Below are positions 56,855 through 64,000 of a stretch of DNA of 64,000 bases, piece after piece (the first letter of the stretch is position 1; each line of letters starts with the position of its first letter). This stretch comes from Phallus indusiatus. Its lineage: Eukaryota; Basidiomycota; Agaricomycetes; Phallales; Phallaceae. A program made the translations under genes and the position numbers. Location: positions 1,860,001 to 1,924,000 of the forward strand of contig JAQFWX010000001.1 of the NCBI GenBank assembly GCA_027605045.1, in the 5' to 3' direction. The notes below the pieces were generated by a model. It had not been told where the DNA came from. It was given only the letters and a program-made list of their open reading frames with translations, and searched no databases.

Positions 56855-59397
56855 ATGTCATCGGAAGACAGCAAACCCGTTTTAGGCAAACATGGTCGGG
56901 GTGAAACTGAGCAGTATGATTTAAACAACGAAAAAAACGAGCGTTCTTACCAGTCCAGCGAAGATGAAGGAGATATCGGACCTATGCCACTTCCCGAAAA
57001 CGGGACTACAGGTGTTAGGAAGAAACGGAGAGGTACCCTTTTCTAACAAGACTTGTTTTTCGTTCGTCCCTTCAATGGTATCCTAGTATTACAACATGAA
57101 AAACTTTTTCTGGAGCATCTTCCTGCTGCGGACCGCTACTACAAGAGTTTCATGCACAGGGATGTTGTCAATTTTGTCGTGGTCACAAAGTTGGTTTCTC
57201 GGTTTATCTCTGTTGTTATTTTCTGACACAGCAGCGTTACCCTACAGGACCGATTTTATTATTACAACTTCTGTAGATGGCCATCTAAAATTGTGGAAGA
57301 AGCAAGAAAACGGGATTGAATTCGTCAAACATTACCGAGCACACCTCGCCCCCATAACTAGCGTTGCTACGAGCGTAGATGGGACTCTTTTTGCTAGCAT
57401 CGCGGAAGATGGGTCGGTTAAGGTGTTTGATGTAATAAACTTTGGTAAGGTTTGTCCAATGTCTTCGCCTTAACCGACATCTCATGCACATTTGGAAGAT
57501 ATGATCAATATGTTCGCCCTTGACTATCGTCCTTTGACTTGCTGCTGGGTGCATCGCAAGGGGCAATCTCAGGCATTGTTAGCTATGTAAAGTTTTCCTC
57601 TGATCCAGTCACTCTGCCAGAAGACTAATTTAAAATCCGCAGAACCGATGCCAATAGCAACTTGATTCGTATTTATGATGCTCGTGAAAACGGTAAAGAG
57701 TTACATTCGATTGACAAGATACATAAAAATCATGTGCATATACTATCGGTACGCTCAATGCTCATATACAGTATTCTTCCTAACTATCCGATACAGTATT
57801 CGGATCGTTTCGACACAGTTATTTCAGCCGATGAAAGTGGATTTATCGAGTATTGGAGACCTGGAGAACCATGGGATACACCTTCTGATATTCCTGGACT
57901 TTGGAGATTAAAAAGCGCCACCGATCTATATGAATTCAGAAAGGTATGGGTAATGGCTTGTTCTCCGCGCCTTAGTTGATATCATGTAGACAAAAAATGT
58001 ACCAACAACACTCAGCTTCTCACCCGACTCGAGTCACTACGCTATATTCTCTATGAGTGACCGACAGATACGAATTTTCAATTTTTTGTCTGGTAAGATG
58101 ACTCGCAAGTATGACGAGTCATTAGCAGCTATCCAAGAAATGCAGCAATTGGGCACTGGTGCATACAGGTTGGATGATATGGAGTTCGGTCGTCGTTTAG
58201 CTGTCGAGCGGGATTTAGAAAAAGAAGGGGAAGGCAAAAGGGCAGCCAATACAATGAACCTGATCTGGGATGAGAGTGGTAACTTCATCATGTATCCTAC
58301 ATTACTTGGGATCAAAGGTAAGACAAGTGGCTGTTATTACGCTTTCATTTATAGGCTCATCGCATCTTAGTCGTTAACATTTTAACCAATCGAGTTGTGA
58401 AATTATTAGGGAAGGACGAGACCTGTCGTTGGTTGAATTTGAGCATATATCAAGGTGCACCGGCCCAGCGTGGGTTCAAAACTGCTGTACGGTCACTTGA
58501 ACTTCTTCAGTTATCTGTTTTAATCTTTAGCAGGCTATGGCGGCCTCGGCCAACCCTATACTCGCTGAAAGGGAAACACGGGATCCAACGTTATTTTGTA
58601 CAGCATATAAACGTCAGAGATTTTATTTATTCACACGTTCTGAACCAGAGTATTATTATTATCTCGATCATTATTTTATGGCGTATCCCTCATGTTATTT
58701 TATATAGAGACAGCAAAGGGAGCGATCGAGACGTCTTCAATGAGAAACCTACACGCGAAGAACAGACGCTGGCCCTCTCAGAGCCTATCCAGAGCACAGG
58801 CTTTTCACGTGTTGCCAATTCTGCTATCTTACACACCAGCGAAGGCGATATACACCTAAGACTTTTCCCAGATAAGGCCCCTAAGGCAGTAGAGAATTTT
58901 GTGGGTCATGCCAGGTCAGGATATTATGAAGGTGTCATATTTCACCGTGTTATCCCGAAATTTGTATGCCCCAATTTCTTCATAGCCGCATCGTTTGATG
59001 TCACAGTTTCATTCATTATTCTAGATGATCCAAACAGGTGACCCATTAGGCGATGGCACAGGAGGAACTTCAGTCTGGGGACGAGATTTTGAAGATGAGT
59101 TTAGTGATGATCTCAAGCATGACCGGTATTAGTTTCAAACCTTATATATTCAATGATTATCGTCTTACCTATTGTCTCAGTCCTTACACCGTTAGCATGG
59201 CTAATGCTGGGCCCAATACGAATGGTTCCCAATTTTTCATCACCACCACGGCTACGCCATGGCTCGACCGAAAACACACAATTTTTGGACGTGTTGTACA
59301 AGGGCTAGAGGTCGTGCATAAAATTGAGAATGCACGTACAAACAAGGCAGATAAACCGTACGAAGATATCAAAATCATCAATGTAAATCTGTCATGA
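56855..59397 (+). CDS. PPWD1-type WD40 peptidyl-prolyl isomerase, 12 exons, 650 residues
   Basis: Nuclear cyclophilin with an N-terminal WD40 propeller; the human relative PPWD1 is found in spliceosomes. Exons by eye: 56855-57032, 57087-57189, 57248-57444, 57499-57586, 57643-57748, 57797-57943, 57990-58317, 58371-58486, 58534-58649, 58708-58963, 59025-59125, 59181-59397. They total 1953 bp with consistent phases. The acidic N-terminus leads to [18 protein letters not shown], then WD repeats ([42 protein letters not shown]), a helical linker ([15 protein letters not shown]) and [11 protein letters not shown]. The C-terminal cyclophilin domain follows from about residue 495: [11 protein letters not shown] joining MIQTGDP holds the catalytic Arg, and [11 protein letters not shown] and W(L)[10 protein letters not shown] complete the active site. 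It converges with alpha-actinin. Confidence 0.95.
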
Positions 59398-59441
59398 CAG
59401 TAGGGAGAGTTTATTCGGTTGGTAATAATTACAAAAGGGTC

Positions 59442-62232
59442 CTAGATGAAAACATTGCTAAGCCAGGATTCAAAATCCAGCTGCTCTTCGTTCAATCGTG
59501 GCATTGCTTGAGTCAGATATTCGACGGATCCAGCTGGGATAAGCGCTTGATGTAAATCAAGTTCCGTAACAAAAGGCTGTATGGGGCACATTCAAAAGAG
59601 TGAAGAAGAGACTCAAAATTGAGAATAATAGACCTTATCTTTTGCAATGCTGCGAAATGCATCACGAAGTTGATCTGGAGATGTCTGATCTTCCATTATG
59701 TCTACCTGAATGGCTGTGAGATGATATGAAAGCTAAGATAAAGAGTGCAGGTTTACTAGTAAATTGATGAAAGCTTCGTATGTCACGGCCCCATATTCTT
59801 CTATTAGATGAGCATAAATAACAACAAGGTCATTATCCTATTCAATGGCAATCAGCGAAGGATAATAATATGACGCATAAAACTTGTCTTGCAGAGTAGA
59901 CTATGCCTAGACTAGCCAGTGCAGCAGCCATCTCATCTAAATCCAATGTGTTTGACTCGTCACGGTCGAAATACCTGAAGGTACTTTCAAACTGTTCCAG
60001 CTGAGCTGGGGTCAGGTTAGACATATTTCTCGATATAATCTGGACATGTCTCAACGATCTGATCAGAAATGAGAAAGTTCCGGTCTTGCTTACTTGATTT
60101 TCCAGGAAGGCGATCTTTTTGGCTACGACCTGCCGTACCAGCTGTAATTCAAACTGTAAATCCTGAACTGTGAAGATGGTATAATCGTTTTCTTCGATAT
60201 TGGCGTCTTTGGATTGACTTTCCATCGTAATTAAAGATTTCAAGTCGTCTTCGAAGGGGGTTAGCCGTTCTTGGATTTGTCTGATTTGTTCCTGTTGGGA
60301 CTAGAAGATCATAAAATCATAAATCTGGATTTATGAATGAGACAGACACGTAAGTACTTCCAGAGGTCCACCTAAAGCGGATATATCAGATGAGAGAGCG
60401 CGTAGACGTCGCTCGAAAGCATTAGCTAAATCAGCAAATTTTTGCCTTAATGATTCCTTAATACTAGAGGAGGTTGAGATATTCAATTCTTTACTCTAAA
60501 AGGTAAAGCGACAAAACTCACTTTCTTATTTGTGCGTTAATCGCTCGAGATCGTCGTGCCTCTGCTGCAAGAAGATCGTTCCATGCAGCTGCGAGATCCT
60601 TGGGAGATACTAATCTTTAGAAAAAGGGCCAGAAGAATTGAGAAAGAAACTAACGGATATACTTAAACCAGACTGCGGTGTCCATTCCCTCAAACCATAG
60701 GTCTTCAGTTTGATTTGGATGTTACCAAAAAGCGTCGATAAATCCTGACGTTCAGTTACCCAATCACGTTTGACCGTTGACTTGTAATCGTGAAATGAAG
60801 CCAGCTGTTCCTTCGCATCCATGTAAGTGCCATCAAAAGTCGCTTCAAGCCATTGCGATTGGGTAGTTGAAAGGGCAAAGAGAAGCTTGTAATGTAAATA
60901 AACCTGGAATTTCCAATATTTCATTTGATACGCACTGCGCGTGCACGCCGCTCATAATCATTTTGACTAATCCAGATTGACTGCATTAGTTCCGCAAATT
61001 TAGCAACACGACGAGATACTGTTTCTGCTTGGTCTACAAAAACGGTGATGGAAATGAAATTCCATTCTGGGTCCATCACGAACCTTGAGAAGAAAACGCA
61101 TGGAAGAACGAGGCGATGTAGGTCATAACGCTTCTTTCGTCCGGTTTCGCACTATCGCACAAGTCTCTCACTTCGAGTAATTGCTGATGATGTAAGATCA
61201 TAACTCGGGTCTTTCAATAAATTCACTCAAAAAAAAAAAAAACGTACGGGAATATTGAGATGTGTTTCCGCGATGACGAATGCCATCTGCGTATTCTCAT
61301 ATCTGTTTTCCTGACAAGTATGATAAAGGAATGTTGACCACTAAGAAAAAAATTTGGTACCTTATCAAGACCATCATAGTCTATCAAATCGGGTCGATGT
61401 GCATGAATAAGAGCACAACTATGGTAAATTCAGCATATTTGTCAAGGCGATCCATTGAACAACCTTACAGAGCGAGGCCATCCCTCCAACTATATGAAAA
61501 ATCTTGCACGTCAACCTCGGAATATGGCGCAGTTTTACGCTGACACCACAAAAGGAGACCTTCCTTCGCCGACTGGCCCTCTTCGCTGAATGAAGTTAAA
61601 AAATAAGTGACTATAGCGAATATACGCATCGTACGGGGTGTATTCACCTAATATCGGCAATAGTGAACCTGAGGATCAGAGTCCAAATCATTCCTAGAAT
61701 AAGTTTTAGATTCCCATCGATAATGTCTGTGAATTATCCTTCAATCTCTGACAATAATCGTGTTGTCGCAACTGCCTCGCCTTCAGGTCCGATGTTGGTT
61801 AATTTAACCCCCCTGCTTGCTATGAAATCAAGAGCCTTCGTCACATTTTCGGCTTTCTGCACGCGCATTCTCGGATTCCTATTGTATCTGCCCAGAGAAA
61901 CATCTCCTACGTTGAAATAAGGTTATTGACTTCCACATGTCAAAGGTAAGAGGTAATTTACCCATAACTTCCTGACAAAGCCACTTCAAATCACTGTAGA
62001 AAAGTAAGAAAAGAGGGCTCACCATTAATTGGATCAGGCGAACGCCGTCCGAGAGATCTTTAACGAGAGAGGTGATTGGTGGGTAACCATGCATCTCCAA
62101 TTTCGTATTGAGCCTTCAATGTTTCGGTCAGTGAAAAAAGTAGAACAATTTGAATTATGAGGAATTATGTCAAAACCATTTGCAAAAGGTACGTTCTTGG
62201 ACGTCTCTCGAAAGTGCCTCTAAAGATTCCAT
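59442..62232 (-). CDS. Alpha-actinin, many exons, about 630 residues
   Basis: Actin-filament cross-linker of the contractile ring and cortical patches, here of the short fungal type (S. pombe Ain1 is about 620 residues). First minus-strand exons: 62232-62177, 62113-62023, 61971-61962 (10-bp microexon), 61906-61781, 61726-61648, 61585-61469, 61418-61361, 61310-61248, 61183-61084; more follow. Two calponin-homology domains come first ([45 protein letters not shown]; then [36 protein letters not shown]). Then come spectrin-like helices, EF-hands ([19 protein letters not shown]) and the terminal EF-hand pair ending [11 protein letters not shown]. The intron after 61781 is GC..AG. Exact borders between about 60950 and 59700 are less certain. 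Confidence 0.92.
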
Positions 62233-62589
62233 TGAGAGACGCGGAATACATTCATGATCACGTCGCCGTCACTCTAAACGGATTACATAACTTCACCCAC
62301 CGAATTCTCATGACACTCAGTATGTTGCGCTCACTATGGTCAACCAGAGTAACTGCTTTTCCAAGGAATCTACTAGGAAATAATGCATCTCGAGTTGGTC
62401 TTCGAAGGAATATTATACGGAGGGGAATGGCGTCGAAATCCCATCAAGCCGCCAGCTCAGATACTCCTTGGATAGTAAATATTGAGTTTTCAATCCCCTC
62501 TGTCAATCGTTTGCCTGTCTAAACCTTCTCCTTTAAGGTTGCCTCAACCCTCCTATTCGGCCCTACTGTAAGCTACCTTTTTCGAAATC

Positions 62590-63179
62590 ATGTCAGGAGT
62601 AGGTAATTGAAGAGTTTTTTTTTTAATTTTGGGCGAAAGCTTGTCTACCTGCTTGGGCCGGGTTCTGCAAGCGTCGTCACCGGGCATGGTGATTCATCAA
62701 AGGATCCTCATCCATCAGGACATGGAGCCGCTCCAGCCCCATTGACGAAGGAATCCATCCCCCACCAGGCCGGACCGTCGGAAGTGGAGGAAGCGGAAGA
62801 TAAGTCGACTCATGACTCCGAAGCAGCGAGTGACAACGCTGAACAAGCAGACGAACAACAGTCGGATACCCCCCATGTAAGCAAAAGTTTTGTTGGCTTT
62901 TGATTTTGTATACTAATAAGCTGCAGACCTCACAGAAAGAGAACGAAAATACCGAAAAGCCAGCGTCGGAAAACCTAACAGAGTCCAATGAAACCTCTCA
63001 AGGCGACGACAAGGCTGAAATATCTGAGGAGCACCAAGAAAACAATCAGGCACCAACGGAAACCCATGAGGTAAGTTCAGCAGACTACTTATATAGAGTC
63101 ACAGCTTCAAAAGCGAACTTCCGGAATATTTTAGACCGATAGTACAGACAAAGATAACAAGCAAAACAAGGCGGATTAG
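62590..63179 (+). CDS. Unknown acidic low-complexity protein
   Basis: Probable start ATG at 62590, with a very short first exon (MSG...). The main exons are about 62640-62877, 62929-63070 and 63136-63179, with GT..AG introns joining in phase. The protein is hydrophilic and rich in E, D, S, H, N and Q (HPSGHGAAPAPLTKESIPH, EVEEAEDKSTHDSEAAS), with no membrane segment or known domain, so it is probably disordered. The first intron is uncertain: the donor that keeps the frame gives a 41-bp intron. I cannot name a function. Confidence 0.6.
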
Positions 63180-63314
63180 ACATTTATTTAGTCTTGTGTA
63201 AAGCTTGAAAAATATACACTTTCAATACCGCTCCCCCCCAAACCAACCTGAAATATTCGTCCAAAGCTGAGTTATTACTACGAAAGGAAGGTGCTAGTTT
63301 ATTACGTAAACTTC

Positions 63315-64000
63315 ATGGCAGAGTCTGATACTTCAACCCCATGGGAGTATATAAGTCCTCAGGTACTGGGCTTCAAAGACTAATATCAATCAATTTTCCA
63401 CCCGGATCCTGACTTCACCTCGTTAGGACCTTTATAATTTGATTAAAAGTTCAAAAGTCTCTGGAAAGGACTATATCGTTGTAGACGTCAGAGACGAAGA
63501 CTTCATCGGCGGCAACATAAAAGGATGTCTGCATATCCCGTCGCGGAAATACGAGGAATTATTCGAGGACTTATGCGCCAGAATTAAGGATATTCCGACT
63601 ATTATTTTCCATTGCGCTTATTCCCAAGCTCGGTCAGTATCAGTGCTGTTATTTCAAATCAGCCGAATCTAGTACCTAATCATCAATGCAAACCCAAATA
63701 AAAAGAGGCCCGAAGGCAGCCAATGTACGTCCGGATTGTCGAGCCCTGTTGTAAAAAAGATCAGTTTGATCAGGTTTTAAACCAGATCTATACCCAAAAA
63801 CGTGTCCTTGTGTCGGGTTGTGATAGCGAGTCAGGGAGCAAACAGCGGGTTCTTGTTCTTCAAGGTGGATTTGCTAATATGCAGGCTGCATACAAAGTAA
63901 GGTATCATTTCCTTTGGGTCCTTATAGCAAGATCTCATTGTTATTATTGAGGATGATAATGCGGTAATCGAGGGATGGGATAGATCCCTGTGGGAGTACG
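63315..64000 (+). CDS. Cdc25/Ibp1-like rhodanese phosphatase, 3' end beyond window
   Basis: Rhodanese-fold protein of the Ibp1/Ych1 family (Cdc25-like phosphatases and arsenate reductases). Exons: 63315-63362, 63427-63632, 63706-63896, then from about 63955 to the window end. Visible motifs are DYIVVDVRDEDFIGGNIKGC, the catalytic loop HCAYSQAR joined across the intron to GPKAA (C-x5-R), then VLVLQGGFANMQAAY and EGWDRSLWEY. Just after GPKAA the frame must change by one base to continue as YVRIVEPCC, so there is a small frameshift, an unus­ual splice or a sequence error near 63722. The C-terminus is missing. Confidence 0.85.

Noticed and set aside
60250..61700. Separate small genes on the plus strand opposite alpha-actinin
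   Set aside because: They are antisense shadows of the actinin exons; the minus-strand frames carry the conserved motifs.

Overview
The window is nuclear DNA from a filamentous fungus, most likely a basidiomycete of the Agaricomycete type. The genes carry many introns of about 50-60 bp with GT..AG ends. The conserved proteins are fungal/eukaryotic housekeeping genes, and the transposons (chromodomain Ty3/Gypsy, multi-exon hAT, Tc1/mariner DD34E, Helitron debris) are of a fungal type. I cannot name the species. No rRNA, true tRNA, CRISPR or bacterial features were found.

Layout. A small gene island at the left edge holds BCP1/BCCIP (423-1528, five exons). From about 1.6 to 55 kb the window is almost all transposable elements, many nested and bounded by exact target-site duplications (TSDs). 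The main units are: three solo LTRs nested inside one another (2606-4369); a Ty3/Gypsy chromovirus (4550-12621, minus strand) broken by four later insertions; an intact hAT element with a ten-exon, 805-residue transposase (39744-43560); and a 4.4 kb Tc1/mariner-type element with about 380 bp terminal inverted repeats (TIRs), an intact five-exon transposase and a second, convergent passenger gene (46412-50809). A second long-TIR element whose arms contain tRNA-like A and B boxes lies at 50828-52888. Around these lie at least eight well-bounded solo LTRs, 836-bp CACTA-like non-autonomous elements with 3-bp TSDs, hAT MITEs built of ACCCGCGGGT-type palindromes, and palindromic TA-flanked MITEs. 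The block from about 16 to 39 kb is old: CpG is scarce, element copies show CG to TG/CA changes, and only decayed coding remnants (for example a PIF1/Helitron helicase piece) remain.

The right edge (55.4-64 kb) is a compact gene island: a mitochondrial porin/VDAC (minus) divergent from a PPWD1-type WD40-cyclophilin (plus), which converges with alpha-actinin (minus, stop codons 44 bp apart), then an unknown acidic protein and a Cdc25/Ibp1-like rhodanese phosphatase cut by the window end. These genes are unrelated in pathway and simply sit side by side.

The most unusual observations are a perfect 11-nt match suggesting Tf1-like self-priming in the Gypsy element and its relatives, the mariner element with its passenger gene, the tRNA-like boxes in the TIRs, and microexons of 10 bp (alpha-actinin) and 16 bp (porin). 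All spliced structures were worked out by eye from splice motifs, reading-frame phase and known family motifs.
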